Source: Streptomyces sp. NBC_00708
GTDB taxonomy: Bacteria > Actinomycetota > Actinomycetes > Streptomycetales > Streptomycetaceae
DNA length: 64,000 bases
NCBI GenBank assembly: GCA_036226585.1
Contig: CP108997.1
Location: forward strand, 4,402,001-4,466,000
Direction of reading: 5' to 3'
The notes beneath the pieces were generated by a model. The model searched no databases. It was not told the DNA's origin and saw nothing but the letters and a program-made list of their open reading frames with translations. Of the stretch, positions 9,215 through 19,497 are shown piece after piece. The translations under genes and the position numbers were made by a program. Each line of letters begins with the position of its first letter. Within the stretch, counting starts at the first letter, position 1.

Positions 9215-9871
9215 GTGGCCTCCCCGCTCTCCTCCGCCCGCCCGGCCCGTGTGGTCGTCCTGGTCTCCGGGTCCGGTACGAACCTCCAGGCCCTGCTCGA
9301 CGCGATCGGCGACGACCCCGACGGCTTCGGCGCCCGGATCGTCGCGGTCGGCGCCGACCGCGACGGCATCGCCGGCCTGGAACGGGCCGAGCGCGCCGGG
9401 CTCCCGACCTTCGTGTGCCGCGTCAAGGACCACGCCTCGCGGGAGGAGTGGGACGCCGCGCTCGCCGGGGCGACCGACGCGCACCGGCCGGACCTCGTGG
9501 TGTCCGCCGGGTTCATGAAGATCGTGGGCAAGGAGTTCCTCGCCCGGTTCGGCGGCCGGTTCGTCAACACCCACCCCGCCCTGCTCCCCAGCTTTCCCGG
9601 TGCCCACGGCGTGCGTGACGCGCTCGCGTACGGCGTGAAGGTCACCGGGTGCACCGTCCACTTCGTCGACGACGGTGTCGACACCGGTCCGATCATCGCG
9701 CAGGGCGTGGTCGAGGTGACCGAAGAGGACACCCCGGAGGGCGAAGCGGCCCTTCACGAACGCATCAAGGAAGTCGAGCGCAAGCTGCTCGTCGAGGCCG
9801 TGGGGCGGCTCGCCCGTGACGGCTATCGCATTGAGGGACGAAAGGTTCATCTCGGTCATGTCGGTGAATAA
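9215..9871 (+). CDS. purN: phosphoribosylglycinamide formyltransferase
   Basis: A 218-residue GAR transformylase, third step of purine synthesis, using 10-formyltetrahydrofolate. It has the phosphate-binding [14 protein letters not shown] near residue 14, the [14 protein letters not shown] core, and the catalytic segment [18 protein letters not shown] containing the Asn and His residues. The closing aspartate lies in [16 protein letters not shown] 9215 follows AAAGGG. It overlaps purH by 14 bp, so the two are coupled. FolD, 2.5 kb downstream, supplies the same formyl-folate pool. Confidence 0.97.
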   Translation: MASPLSSARPARVVVLVSGSGTNLQALLDAIGDDPDGFGARIVAVGADRDGIAGLERAERAGLPTFVCRVKDHASREEWDAALAGATDAHRPDLVVSAGFMKIVGKEFLARFGGRFVNTHPALLPSFPGAHGVRDALAYGVKVTGCTVHFVDDGVDTGPIIAQGVVEVTEEDTPEGEAALHERIKEVERKLLVEAVGRLARDGYRIEGRKVHLGHVGE

Positions 9872-11411
9872 GCCCATCCGCCGCGCCCTGGTCAGCGTCT
9901 ACGACAAGACGGGGCTCGAAGACCTCGCCCGCGGTCTGCACGAGGCGGGTGTCGAGCTGGTCTCCACCGGCTCCACCGCCGGAAAGATCGCCGCCGCCGG
10001 CGTCCCGGTCACCAAGGTCGAGGAGCTGACCGGCTTCCCCGAGTGCCTCGACGGCCGCGTCAAGACGCTGCACCCCCGCGTCCACGCCGGCATCCTCGCC
10101 GACCTGCGCCTGGACGCGCACCGCGAGCAGCTCGCCGAGCTGGGCGTGGAGCCGTTCGACCTGGTGGTCGTGAACCTCTACCCGTTCAAGGAGACCGTCG
10201 CCTCCGGCGCCACCGCCGACGAGTGCGTCGAGCAGATCGACATCGGCGGCCCGTCGATGGTCCGCGCCGCCGCCAAGAACCACCCGTCCGTGGCCGTCGT
10301 CACCAGCCCGGAGCGTTACGCCGACGTGCTCGCCGCGGTCAAGGAGGGCGGCTTCGACCTGACCGCCCGCAAGCGGCTCGCCGCCGAGGCCTTCCAGCAC
10401 ACCGCCGCCTACGACGTGGCCGTCGCCGGCTGGTTCGCCGCCGACTACGCCGCCGCCGACGACTCCGGCTTCCCGGACTTCCTCGGTACGACGTACGAGC
10501 GCCAGGACGTCCTGCGCTACGGCGAGAACCCGCACCAGCCCGCCGCGCTCTACACCTCCGGCACCGGCGGCCTGGCCGGCGCCGAGCAGCTGCACGGCAA
10601 GGCGATGTCGTACAACAACTACACGGACACCGACGCCGCCCGGCGCGCCGCGTACGACCACGACGAGCCCTGTGTCGCGATCATCAAGCACGCCAACCCC
10701 TGTGGCATCGCGATCGCCGACGACGTCGCGACCGCGCACCGCAACGCCCACGCCTGCGACCCGCTGTCGGCGTTCGGCGGTGTCATCGCCGTCAACCGTC
10801 CGGTGACCGTCGAGATGGCCGAGCAGGTCGCGGAGATCTTCACCGAGGTCATCGTCGCCCCGGCGTACGAGGACGGCGCCGTCGAGGTCCTGTCCCGCAA
10901 GAAGAACATCCGCGTGCTGCGCTGCCCCGAGGCCCCGGCCGCCGAGGTCGAGGTCAAGCCGATCGACGGCGGCGCGCTGCTCCAGGTGACCGACCGCCTC
11001 CAGGCCGAGGGCGACGACCCGGCCAACTGGACGCTCGCCACGGGCGAGGCGCTCTCCGCCGACGAACTGCGCGAGCTGGCCTTCGCCTGGAAGGCGTGCC
11101 GCGCGGTCAAGTCCAACGCGATCCTGCTCGCCAAGGACGGCGCCTCGGTCGGCGTCGGCATGGGCCAGGTCAACCGCGTCGACTCCGCGAAGCTCGCCGT
11201 CGAGCGCGCGGGCGAGGAGCGGGCGGCCGGTTCGTACGCGGCGTCCGACGCGTTCTTCCCCTTCCCGGACGGGCTGGAGATCCTGACCGCGGCCGGTATC
11301 AAGGCCGTGGCCCAGCCGGGCGGTTCGGTCCGCGACGAGCTGGTGGTCGAGGCCGCGAAGAAGGCGGGCGTGACGATGTACTTCACGGGCACCCGGCACT
11401 TCTTCCACTGA
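9858..11411 (+). CDS. purH: bifunctional AICAR transformylase / IMP cyclohydrolase
   Basis: A 517-residue enzyme for the last two steps of IMP synthesis. Residues ~1-200 are the IMP cyclohydrolase (MGS-like) domain ([35 protein letters not shown]). The rest is the AICAR transformylase domain with the KHANPCG motif and FFPFPDG near the end. The ATG at 9858 lies inside the end of purN with GAAAGG upstream. A strong hairpin follows directly after the stop. Confidence 0.97.
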   Translation: MSVNKPIRRALVSVYDKTGLEDLARGLHEAGVELVSTGSTAGKIAAAGVPVTKVEELTGFPECLDGRVKTLHPRVHAGILADLRLDAHREQLAELGVEPFDLVVVNLYPFKETVASGATADECVEQIDIGGPSMVRAAAKNHPSVAVVTSPERYADVLAAVKEGGFDLTARKRLAAEAFQHTAAYDVAVAGWFAADYAAADDSGFPDFLGTTYERQDVLRYGENPHQPAALYTSGTGGLAGAEQLHGKAMSYNNYTDTDAARRAAYDHDEPCVAIIKHANPCGIAIADDVATAHRNAHACDPLSAFGGVIAVNRPVTVEMAEQVAEIFTEVIVAPAYEDGAVEVLSRKKNIRVLRCPEAPAAEVEVKPIDGGALLQVTDRLQAEGDDPANWTLATGEALSADELRELAFAWKACRAVKSNAILLAKDGASVGVGMGQVNRVDSAKLAVERAGEERAAGSYAASDAFFPFPDGLEILTAAGIKAVAQPGGSVRDELVVEAAKKAGVTMYFTGTRHFFH

Positions 11412-11418
11412 CCGTACG

Positions 11419-11466
11419 ACGAAGGGCCGGTCTCCCCGAACGAGTGCGGGGAGACCGGCCCTTCGT
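11419..11466. terminator. bidirectional terminator after purH
   Basis: A perfect 19-bp stem (arms 11419-11437 and 11448-11466, ACGAAGGGCCGGTCTCCCC and complement) with a 10-nt loop. It lies between convergent purH and the RDD gene. Confidence 0.92.
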
Positions 11467-11481
11467 ATGCCGCGTGCGGCG

Positions 11482-12183
11482 TTACTTCTTGATGACCAGG
11501 GTGTTCGCGGCCTTGTCGTGCCAGCCGCGCAGCTGCCCGGTGTTGTCGAAGAACGGCGAGATCACGATCAGGACGTAACCCAGGAAGCAGGTGATGTAAC
11601 CGAGGCCGATGGGGAAGCCCCAGCGGACCAGCGCCGGGCCGAAGGTCGGCTTCTGGCCGGTGCGGGAGTTGACGATCCGCATGCCGAGGATCATCTTGCC
11701 GGGGGTGGTGCCCATCGCGCTGACGAAGATGACGTCGTAGAAGATGAACGTCAGAGCCGAGACGAGAAGGGCGCCGAAGAGGGAGCCCACGGCCAGCCCG
11801 GCGGCGTTGTCGTCGTCCGCCTTCATGCCGGCGAAAGCGGCGCCGAAGATGATCATGTTGAGAATGATCACCACGATGTAGGCGAAGATCATGTCGAGCA
11901 GACGCGCGCCGAAGCGGGCGCCGTACGTGCCGACCTCCACCGTGCCGAGACCGGGGACGTTCGCGTAGCCCTCGGGGGCCGGGCCACCGGGCTGGCCCGG
12001 GTACTGCGGCGGGACCTGGCCGTAGGGGGCCTGGCCCGGCTGCTGCGGGTAGCCGTAGCCCGGCTGGCCCTGCGGCGGGACGCCCTGGGGAGCCTGCGGG
12101 TAGCCGTATCCGGGCTGGCCCTGCGGCGGCTGGCCGGGCTGCTGCCCGTAGGGGTTGTTCGGGTTCGGGTCGCCGAAGCTCAT
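11482..12183 (-). CDS. RDD family membrane protein
   Basis: A 233-residue protein. Residues ~1-75 are a Pro/Gln/Gly/Tyr-rich disordered tail with GQPGYGYPQ repeats. The RDD domain follows: the Arg-Asp pair in ARFGARLLDMIF, then membrane helices IVVIILNMIIFGAAF, LFGALLVSALTFIFYDVIF and GFPIGLGYITCFLGYVLIVI, with the family motif GTTPGKMILGMRIV. ATG 12183 has a clear GGAGGA. RDD proteins are of unclear function; some are linked to osmotic or ion stress. Confidence 0.88.
   Translation of the reverse strand: MSFGDPNPNNPYGQQPGQPPQGQPGYGYPQAPQGVPPQGQPGYGYPQQPGQAPYGQVPPQYPGQPGGPAPEGYANVPGLGTVEVGTYGARFGARLLDMIFAYIVVIILNMIIFGAAFAGMKADDDNAAGLAVGSLFGALLVSALTFIFYDVIFVSAMGTTPGKMILGMRIVNSRTGQKPTFGPALVRWGFPIGLGYITCFLGYVLIVISPFFDNTGQLRGWHDKAANTLVIKK
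12043..12129 (-). repeat. two 36-bp direct repeats (51-bp period) in the RDD gene
   Basis: Copies at 12043-12078 and 12094-12129 differ at two positions. They encode the repeated PQGQPGYGYPQ segments of the disordered N-terminal tail. Confidence 0.85.
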
Positions 12184-12411
12184 CTGGGCGTTCCTCCAAC
12201 GGACGTACGGGGACGGGTGCGGCCGCGCGGAGGAAAGAAAACGTCAGTGGTCCGCCCCCCGGGTACTTCTGCGGCACTGCGGCCTTCATCGTTATAAGTG
12301 GAAAGTAAGTTTGTCCAGTCGTGCCCGAAGAAGTTGTGCAAGTGCAACCTGGCCTGCCCGAACCGTGGTCGGAATTGGTCCGGGGGCGGGGTCATCCGCG
12401 AGTATGGGCAC

Positions 12412-13281
12412 ATGACTGCCCAGATTCTCGATGGCAAGGCCACCGCAGCCGCGATCAAGTCCGATCTGACCGCCCGCGTGGCGGCCCTCAAGGCCCGGGG
12501 CATCACCCCCGGCCTGGGAACCCTGCTGGTCGGGGACGACCCGGGCAGCAGGTGGTACGTGAACGGCAAGCACCGCGACTGCGCACAGGTCGGCATCGGC
12601 TCCATCCAGCGCGAACTGCCCGACACCGCCACGCAGGAGGAGATCGAGGGGGTCGTCCGCGAACTCAACGCCGACCCCGCCTGCACGGGTTACATCGTGC
12701 AGCTTCCCCTCCCCAAGGGCATCGACACCAACCGCGTCCTGGAACTCATGGACCCGGCCAAGGACGCCGACGGCCTCCACCCGATGAACCTCGGCCGGCT
12801 GGTGCTCAACGAGACCGGTCCGCTGCCCTGCACCCCGCAGGGCGTCGTCCAACTGCTGCGCCACCACGGCGTGGAGATCAACGGGGCGCACGTCGTGGTC
12901 GTCGGACGCGGTGTCACCATCGGGCGGTCCATCCCGCTGCTGCTCACCCGCAAGTCGGAGAACGCCACGGTGACCCAGTGCCACACCGGTACGCGGGACC
13001 TGGCCGCCCACCTGAAGCAGGCCGACATCATCGTCGCCGCCGCGGGTGTGCCGCACATCATCAAGCCGGAGTACGTGAAGCCGGGCGCCGCGGTCCTGGA
13101 CGTCGGCGTCAGCCGTGACGAGGACGGCAAGATCGTCGGCGACGTCCACCCGGGCGTGGCCGAGGTCGCCGCCTGGATCTCGCCGAACCCGGGCGGTGTC
13201 GGCCCGATGACCCGCGCCCAGCTGCTCGTCAACGTGGTCGAGGCCGCCGAGCGCGACGCTTCCGCCGTCTCCGCCGGCTGA
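12412..13281 (+). CDS. folD: bifunctional methylenetetrahydrofolate dehydrogenase / methenyltetrahydrofolate cyclohydrolase
   Basis: A 289-residue FolD that interconverts 5,10-methylene-, methenyl- and 10-formyltetrahydrofolate and so supplies purN and purH. It has the catalytic lysine motif ([12 protein letters not shown]), the conserved [11 protein letters not shown], and the NADP-binding [17 protein letters not shown] with an aligned second Rossmann strand ([14 protein letters not shown]). The ATG at 12412 gives the normal FolD start ([16 protein letters not shown]); the frame is open further upstream but without family similarity. The DUF3017 gene follows after 20 bp. Confidence 0.96.
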   Translation: MTAQILDGKATAAAIKSDLTARVAALKARGITPGLGTLLVGDDPGSRWYVNGKHRDCAQVGIGSIQRELPDTATQEEIEGVVRELNADPACTGYIVQLPLPKGIDTNRVLELMDPAKDADGLHPMNLGRLVLNETGPLPCTPQGVVQLLRHHGVEINGAHVVVVGRGVTIGRSIPLLLTRKSENATVTQCHTGTRDLAAHLKQADIIVAAAGVPHIIKPEYVKPGAAVLDVGVSRDEDGKIVGDVHPGVAEVAAWISPNPGGVGPMTRAQLLVNVVEAAERDASAVSAG

Positions 13282-13301
13282 TCAGGTCCGGGAGGAACCC
13301 C

Positions 13302-13979
13302 ATGGGTGCGACGAGCGGCGCCGCCGAAGAGGCCGGTACGGGGGCGCCCGGGGCCCCGGCGGAAACGTCGGGGGCGCCGGCACGGACGTCCGGGTCCGCG
13401 ACTGGTGACGCGAGCGGTGCGGACGAGGGCGGTGCGGACGCGAACGGTGCGGACACGAGTGGCGCGGACGTGACGGTCGCGGACGAGGGCGGTGCGACGC
13501 GGACCGGTGCGAGCGCGTCCGGCGCGGACGAGGACGGCGGGTCGGACCCCGCGCCCGACACCGGCGCCACCGTCGCCGACACGCGGCGGTCGCGGCGGTT
13601 CTCGCTCACCCGGGACACCGCGCGGCCCGAGGGCGGCGGCCGGGCGGCCGGGGGCGATGCGCCCGCGCCGGCCCGGCAGTGGCCGCTGCTCGCGGTGCTC
13701 TGCACGGCCGGTGCCGGACTGCTGATCGTGGCGGCCGACCCCTTCGAGCAGGCGTTCCGCGTCGGCACGATACTGATCGGCATCGCCCTCGTCGCGGGCG
13801 CGGTCCTGCGTATCGCCGTGCGTTCGGTGGGCATGCTCGCGGTGCGGTCCCGCTTCACCGACCTGGTGACGTACGGGTTGCTCGGCACCCTCATCGTGCT
13901 GCTCGCGCTGGTCGCGCAGCCGCAGCCGTGGCTGGACATCCCGTTCCTGGAGGACGCGGTCCACTTCACGGTCCGCTGA
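13302..13979 (+). CDS. DUF3017 family membrane protein
   Basis: A 225-residue protein. The first ~110 residues are a low-complexity Ala/Gly/Asp/Thr/Ser stretch with GADEGGA-like repeats. The conserved part has three membrane helices (PLLAVLCTAGAGLLIVAADP, AFRVGTILIGIALVAGAVLR, LVTYGLLGTLIVLLALVA). ATG 13302 follows a perfect GGGAGGA. DUF3017 proteins are conserved after folD in actinomycetes with no assigned function. The N-terminal extension is longer than I expect for the family. Confidence 0.85.
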   Translation: MGATSGAAEEAGTGAPGAPAETSGAPARTSGSATGDASGADEGGADANGADTSGADVTVADEGGATRTGASASGADEDGGSDPAPDTGATVADTRRSRRFSLTRDTARPEGGGRAAGGDAPAPARQWPLLAVLCTAGAGLLIVAADPFEQAFRVGTILIGIALVAGAVLRIAVRSVGMLAVRSRFTDLVTYGLLGTLIVLLALVAQPQPWLDIPFLEDAVHFTVR

Positions 13980-13995
13980 CCCGTGGTCCGTATGA

Positions 13996-14035
13996 CCGGT
14001 GCCCGTCCCCTCCCCCGAGAAGGGACGGACACCGG
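13996..14035 (+). terminator. terminator after the folD operon
   Basis: A 14-bp stem with one mismatch (arms 13996-14009 and 14022-14035) and a 12-nt loop, 16 bp after the DUF3017 stop. Confidence 0.8.
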
Positions 14036-15314
<1,279 letters not shown>

Positions 15315-15325
15315 TCCCACACGCA

Positions 15326-15361
15326 CACGCCCCCGGCAGCCGCAGTGCTGCCGGGGGCGTG
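15326..15361. terminator. terminator after mdh
   Basis: A perfect 15-bp stem (CACGCCCCCGGCAGC and complement) with a 6-nt loop, between convergent mdh and the PEP-mutase-like gene. Confidence 0.9.
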
Positions 15362-15373
15362 GTGTCTGTTACG

Positions 15374-16099
15374 TCAGCGGAGACCGTCCGCGATCTCCCG
15401 CACGGCCGCCATGGCCCGCCGCAGGAGCCCGGGGCCGAAGGTGATCCTGGTCGCGCCCCGCTCACCGAGGAGGCGCGGCCCCGGCCCCTCCGCGACGGCC
15501 AGCGCGTTCAGCGGCTGCCCCGGCAGGGCCCCGGCCAGCAGGCCGAACACCTCGGCCGGGGCGGCGATCGGATAGAGGCAGTCCGCCCCCGCCGCCGTGT
15601 ACAGCCGGGCCCGGCGCAGCGTCTCCGCCGCCGGGTCCACGGAGTCCGGGACGCCCGTGACGTACGTGTCGATCCGGGCGTTGACGAACAACGCGTCCCC
15701 GGCCGCCGCCCGCACCCCGGCCAGCCGGTCCGCCTGCCGTCCGGCGTCCACCAGGACCCCGTCCACGGTGTCCTCCAGATTGCAGCCGACGGCCCCCGTG
15801 GCGAGCAGCCGCTCCACCAGCTCACCGGCCGCCAGCCCGTACCCGGCCTCGATGTCGGCGGACACCGGTACGGACACGGACCGGGCGATCCGCGTCACCG
15901 CCGCGAACATCTCCCCGGCGGGCGTCGCGCCGTCCTCGTAACCGAGGGAAGCGGCGACCCCCGCGCTGGGCGTGGCCAGCGCGGGGAAGCCGGCGTCCGC
16001 GAAGGCCCGCGCGCTCGCGGCGTCCCACGGGCCGGGGAGGACCAGCGGGTCGCCGGGGGCGCGGCCGTGGTGCAGGGCCCGCAGGCCGGACGCGGTCAC
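15374..16099 (-). CDS. isocitrate lyase / phosphoenolpyruvate mutase family protein
   Basis: A 241-residue TIM-barrel protein of the ICL/PEPM superfamily. It has the substrate-loop start (LVLPGPWDAASARAFADAGFPALATPSAG), the metal-binding VSADIEAGYG, GCNLEDT, and FVNARIDTYV. These fit an enzyme making or breaking C-C or C-P bonds in oxaloacetate-like substrates (carboxyvinyl-carboxyphosphonate mutase type). The signature KKCGH loop of true isocitrate lyases is absent. GTG 16099 lies 9 bp after the stop of the AhpD-like gene, so the two are cotranscribed. The physiological substrate is unknown. Confidence 0.82.
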   Translation of the reverse strand: MTASGLRALHHGRAPGDPLVLPGPWDAASARAFADAGFPALATPSAGVAASLGYEDGATPAGEMFAAVTRIARSVSVPVSADIEAGYGLAAGELVERLLATGAVGCNLEDTVDGVLVDAGRQADRLAGVRAAAGDALFVNARIDTYVTGVPDSVDPAAETLRRARLYTAAGADCLYPIAAPAEVFGLLAGALPGQPLNALAVAEGPGPRLLGERGATRITFGPGLLRRAMAAVREIADGLR

Positions 16100-16107
16100 C
16101 GGGCCGC

Positions 16108-16617
16108 TCAGCCGTGGTCGCCGGGCGTGTAGTGGCCCGGCACCATCCGGGTGGACACGGCGAACCGGTTCCAGGCGTTGATCGTGATGATCGCGCCGAT
16201 GAGGTGGGCCAGCTCCTCCTCGCCGAAGTGCTTCGCGGCCCGCGCGTACACCTCGTCCGGGACGAAGCCGTCGGTCAGCAGGGTCACCGCCTCGGTCAGT
16301 TCGATCGCGGCGATCTCCTTCGGCGTGTAGAAGTGCTGCGACTCCTCCCACGCGCTGAGCTGGATGATCCGCTCCAGCGATTCGCCCGCCGCGAGCGCGT
16401 CCTTGGTGTGCATGTCCAGGCAGAACGCGCAGTGGTTGATCTGCGAGGCGCGGATCTTCACCAGCTCGCCGATCACCGGGTCGATGCCCCTGCGGGAGGC
16501 GGCGTCCAGGCGGGCCATCGCCTTGTAGACATCGGGGGCGTGCTGCGACCAGGCCAGCCGCTGGGTGTGCTCGGGGCAGTACTCGGTGGTGCTGTCGCTG
16601 TTCTCGTTCGTCGTCAT
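16108..16617 (-). CDS. carboxymuconolactone decarboxylase family (AhpD-like) protein
   Basis: A 169-residue protein with the AhpD redox motif: HCAFCLDMHTKDA near residue 62 holds the CxxC pair and the following histidine. EEQ-like surroundings (AWEESQHF) and the helical repeat EEELAHLIGAIITINAWNRF complete the fold. Such proteins are peroxidase or disulfide-reducing partners rather than true decarboxylases. I chose ATG 16617. It is divergent from the MocR gene with a 47-bp gap, a typical regulator-target arrangement, and shares its transcript with the PEP-mutase-like gene. Confidence 0.88.
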   Translation of the reverse strand: MTTNENSDSTTEYCPEHTQRLAWSQHAPDVYKAMARLDAASRRGIDPVIGELVKIRASQINHCAFCLDMHTKDALAAGESLERIIQLSAWEESQHFYTPKEIAAIELTEAVTLLTDGFVPDEVYARAAKHFGEEELAHLIGAIITINAWNRFAVSTRMVPGHYTPGDHG

Positions 16618-16651
16618 GCCCCTCACGCTACGGGGTGAGTGGCGCAGCGGT

Positions 16652-16660
16652 ATGGTCCAT
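16652..16660. promoter_or_regulatory. possible MocR operator / leaderless promoter
   Basis: ATGGTCCAT is a 9-bp palindrome centred in the 47-bp divergent gap. TATGGT (16651-16656) overlapping it could be the -10 of a leaderless transcript starting at ATG 16665, which has no SD. Tentative. Confidence 0.35.
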
Positions 16661-16664
16661 TTCC

Positions 16665-18068
16665 ATGACGGATACCTGGGCCACTTTCGGTGCCGACCTC
16701 CACCTCGACACGACCGGCTCGACCGGACTGCGGGCCGGCCTCATGGACGCGCTGCGCGAGGCCGTCCGCACCGGCCGGCTGGCCCCCGGCACCCGGCTGC
16801 CGTCCTCCCGCACGCTCGCCGCCGACCTCGGCGTCGCCCGCAACACCGTCGCCGACGCCTACGCGGAACTGGTCGCCGAGGGCTGGCTCACCGCCCGCCA
16901 GGGCTCCGGCACCCGGGTGGCGCGGCGCGCCGAACCCCGGCCCCCGGCCGCCGCCGCACCCCGCACCCGCCCGCCGCGCAGCACACCGGCGTACAGCCTG
17001 AAGCCGGGCACACCGGACCTGGCGACGTTCCCGCGCGCCGAGTGGCTGAAGGCCGCCCGCCGCGCCCTGGCCGCCGCGCCGTACGACGCCTTCGGCTACG
17101 GCGACCCGCGCGGCCGGATCGAGCTGCGCACCGTCCTCGCCGAATACCTGGCCCGCGCGCGGGGGGTGTACGCCGACCCGGACCGGATCGTGGTCTGCGC
17201 CGGCTTCGTGCACGGCCTGATGCTGATGGGCAAGGTGCTGCGCGGGCGCCGGGTGCGTGAGGTGGCCGTCGAGTCGTACGGGCTCGGCATCCATACCCGC
17301 CTGCTCACCGAGGCCGGGCTGCGCATCCCCTGCCTGCCGCTCGACCGGTACGGCACCCGCACCGGCGAGCTGCACACCCTGCGGAACGCGGGCGCGGTCC
17401 TCCTGACACCCGCCCACCAGTTCCCGACGGGGGTGCCGCTCCACCCGGACCGGCGGGCGGCGGCGGTCGACTGGGCGCGGTCCACCGGCGGGCTAATCCT
17501 GGAGGACGACTACGACGGCGAGTTCCGCTACGACCGCCAGCCGGTCGGCGCCCTCCAGGGCCTGGACCCGGAACACGTCGTGTACCTGGGCACGGCCAGC
17601 AAGTCCCTGGCGCCGGGGCTGCGGCTCGGCTGGATGGTGGCGCCGAGCGCCATGGCCGCCGAGATCGCCGGGGCCAAGGGGGTCAGCGACTGGGCGCCGA
17701 GTGCGCTGGACCAGCTGACGCTCGCCGAGTTCATGGCCTCCGGGGCGTACGACCGGCATGTGCGGTCCATGCGGCTGCGCTACCGCAACCGGCGCGACCA
17801 GCTCGTCGCGGCGCTGGCCGAGCGCGCCCCGCAGATCCGGGTCAGCGGGATCGCCGCAGGGCTGCACGCCGTCCTCGAACTGCCGGAGGGCAGCGAGGCC
17901 GAGGTGATCCGGGCGGCGGCCTGGCAGGGCCTCGCGGTCGAGGGCCTGGCCTTCTACCGCCACCCGGACGCGGACCCGAGGCGCGAGGCGCTGGTCATCG
18001 GCTACGGCACCCCGACCGACAGCGCCTGGACCGGTGCGCTGGACGCACTGTTGCGGGTGCTGACGTAA
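16665..18068 (+). CDS. MocR/PdxR-type GntR regulator with aminotransferase domain
   Basis: A 467-residue fusion. Residues ~18-90 are a GntR winged helix (GLRAGLMDALREAVRTGRL, LAADLGVARNTVADAYAELVAEGWLTARQGSGT). The rest is a fold-type I aminotransferase domain with the PLP lysine in LGTASKSLAPGLRLGW and the aspartate in LILEDDYDGEFRY. Such proteins sense PLP or amino-compounds and usually control the neighbouring gene; here that is the AhpD-like/PEP-mutase pair. It could instead regulate vitamin B6 synthesis as PdxR, but no pdxST lies nearby. Confidence 0.9.
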   Translation: MTDTWATFGADLHLDTTGSTGLRAGLMDALREAVRTGRLAPGTRLPSSRTLAADLGVARNTVADAYAELVAEGWLTARQGSGTRVARRAEPRPPAAAAPRTRPPRSTPAYSLKPGTPDLATFPRAEWLKAARRALAAAPYDAFGYGDPRGRIELRTVLAEYLARARGVYADPDRIVVCAGFVHGLMLMGKVLRGRRVREVAVESYGLGIHTRLLTEAGLRIPCLPLDRYGTRTGELHTLRNAGAVLLTPAHQFPTGVPLHPDRRAAAVDWARSTGGLILEDDYDGEFRYDRQPVGALQGLDPEHVVYLGTASKSLAPGLRLGWMVAPSAMAAEIAGAKGVSDWAPSALDQLTLAEFMASGAYDRHVRSMRLRYRNRRDQLVAALAERAPQIRVSGIAAGLHAVLELPEGSEAEVIRAAAWQGLAVEGLAFYRHPDADPRREALVIGYGTPTDSAWTGALDALLRVLT

Positions 18069-18096
18069 GGGGCGGAGCGCTTCTCGTCAGCACCCG
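18054..18096. terminator. bidirectional terminator between MocR and rocD
   Basis: A perfect 12-bp inverted repeat (CGGGTGCTGACG at 18054-18065, complement at 18085-18096). The left arm includes the last codons of the MocR gene. It lies between convergent genes. Confidence 0.75.
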
Positions 18097-18100
18097 GCCC

Positions 18101-19306
18101 TCAGCCGCGCAGGACCGCCCGCAGCTGGTCGAGGCCCCAGTCCAGGTCCTCCTTGCCGATCACCAGCGGCGGGGCGATCCGGATCGTGGAGCCGTGCGTG
18201 TCCTTCACCAGGACCCGGCGCTCCATCAGCCGCTCGGAGATCTCCCGGCCCGTGCCCAGGGCCGGTTCGATGTCCACGCCCGCCCACAACCCGCGTCCCC
18301 GTACGGCACGCACCGCGCCCCCGCCCACCAGCAGCCCCAGCTCCTGGTGCAGATGGTCGCCCAGCTCGGTGGCGCGCTGCTGGTACTCGCCCGTGTTCAG
18401 CATCGCGATGACCTCCAGCGCCACCGCGCAGGCCAGCGGATTGCCGCCGAAGGTCGAGCCGTGCTCCCCGGGCCGGTACACCCCGAGCACCGCCGCCGAC
18501 GACACCACGGCCGACACCGGCACCACCCCGCCGCCGAGCGCCTTGCCCAGCAGATACATGTCGGGCACCACGCCCTCGTGCTCGCAGGCGAAGGTCTTCC
18601 CCGTCCGGCCCAGACCGGACTGGATCTCGTCGGCGATGAACAGCACGTCCCGCTCGCGGGTCAGCTCACGGACCCCGGCGAGATAGCCGGGCGGCGGCAC
18701 CAGCACGCCCGCCTCGCCCTGGATCGGTTCGAGGAGCACCGCCACCGTGTTCTCCGTCATGGCCTCGCGCATCGCGGTGAGGTCCCCGTACGGCACGATC
18801 TCGAAGCCGGGGGTGTACGGGCCGAAGTCGGCGCGGGCCTCCGGGTCCGTGGAGAAGCTGATGACCGTCGTCGTCCGGCCGTGGAAGTTGTCGGCGGCCA
18901 CGATGATCTTCGCCATGCCGTCCGGGACGCCCTTGACCCGGTAGCCCCACTTGCGGGCGGTCTTCACCGCCGTCTCCACGGCCTCCGCCCCCGTGTTCAT
19001 CGGCAGCACCATCTCCATGCCGCACAGCTCCGCCAGGCGCGTACAGAAGTCGGCGAACCGGTCGTGGTGGAAGGCCCGGGAGGTGAGCGTCACCCGCTCC
19101 AGCTGCGCCCGCGCCGCGTCGATCAGCCGGCGGTTGCCATGGCCGAAATTGAGCGCCGAGTAGCCGGCGAGCATGTCGAGGTAGCGCCGGCCCTCGACAT
19201 CGGTCATCCAGGCCCCTTCCGCCGTGGCGACGACGACGGGCAGCGGGTGGTAGTTGTGCGCGCTGTGCGCCTCTGCGGAGGCGATGGCGTTGTCCGTGGT
19301 CGACAC
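18101..19306 (-). CDS. rocD: ornithine--oxo-acid aminotransferase
   Basis: A 401-residue class-III aminotransferase that converts ornithine to glutamate semialdehyde in arginine and ornithine breakdown. It has the RocD-type N terminus (HNYHPLPVVVATAEGAWMTDVEG), NTGAEAVETAVKTARKWGY, the FIADEIQSGLGRTG aspartate region and the PLP lysine in LLGKALGGGVVPVSAV. GTG 19306 has GGAG 7 bp upstream. The gene stands alone: no arginase or Lrp-type regulator is adjacent. It is convergent with the MocR gene and divergent from trpS. Confidence 0.94.
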   Translation of the reverse strand: MSTTDNAIASAEAHSAHNYHPLPVVVATAEGAWMTDVEGRRYLDMLAGYSALNFGHGNRRLIDAARAQLERVTLTSRAFHHDRFADFCTRLAELCGMEMVLPMNTGAEAVETAVKTARKWGYRVKGVPDGMAKIIVAADNFHGRTTTVISFSTDPEARADFGPYTPGFEIVPYGDLTAMREAMTENTVAVLLEPIQGEAGVLVPPPGYLAGVRELTRERDVLFIADEIQSGLGRTGKTFACEHEGVVPDMYLLGKALGGGVVPVSAVVSSAAVLGVYRPGEHGSTFGGNPLACAVALEVIAMLNTGEYQQRATELGDHLHQELGLLVGGGAVRAVRGRGLWAGVDIEPALGTGREISERLMERRVLVKDTHGSTIRIAPPLVIGKEDLDWGLDQLRAVLRG

Positions 19307-19497
19307 GGGATCTCCGATCGTCGTGCGGCGTGGGCCGGGGTTGGGCCCACTTTGTATCGTCGGTCGGTTCTCCCGCGAGGAAACCTTCACTTCACGGCGC
19401 GCCCGCGTTTTCCGCTGCCGGCGGCGGTCCGCGCGGCCGCCGGACGATTCCTCCACCGGCTGCCCGAGATGGCCCGCACACCTGAGACAATGACCCC

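Noticed and set aside
12298..12411. N-terminal extension of FolD
   Set aside because: The added residues have no FolD similarity, and the canonical FolD start is at ATG 12412.
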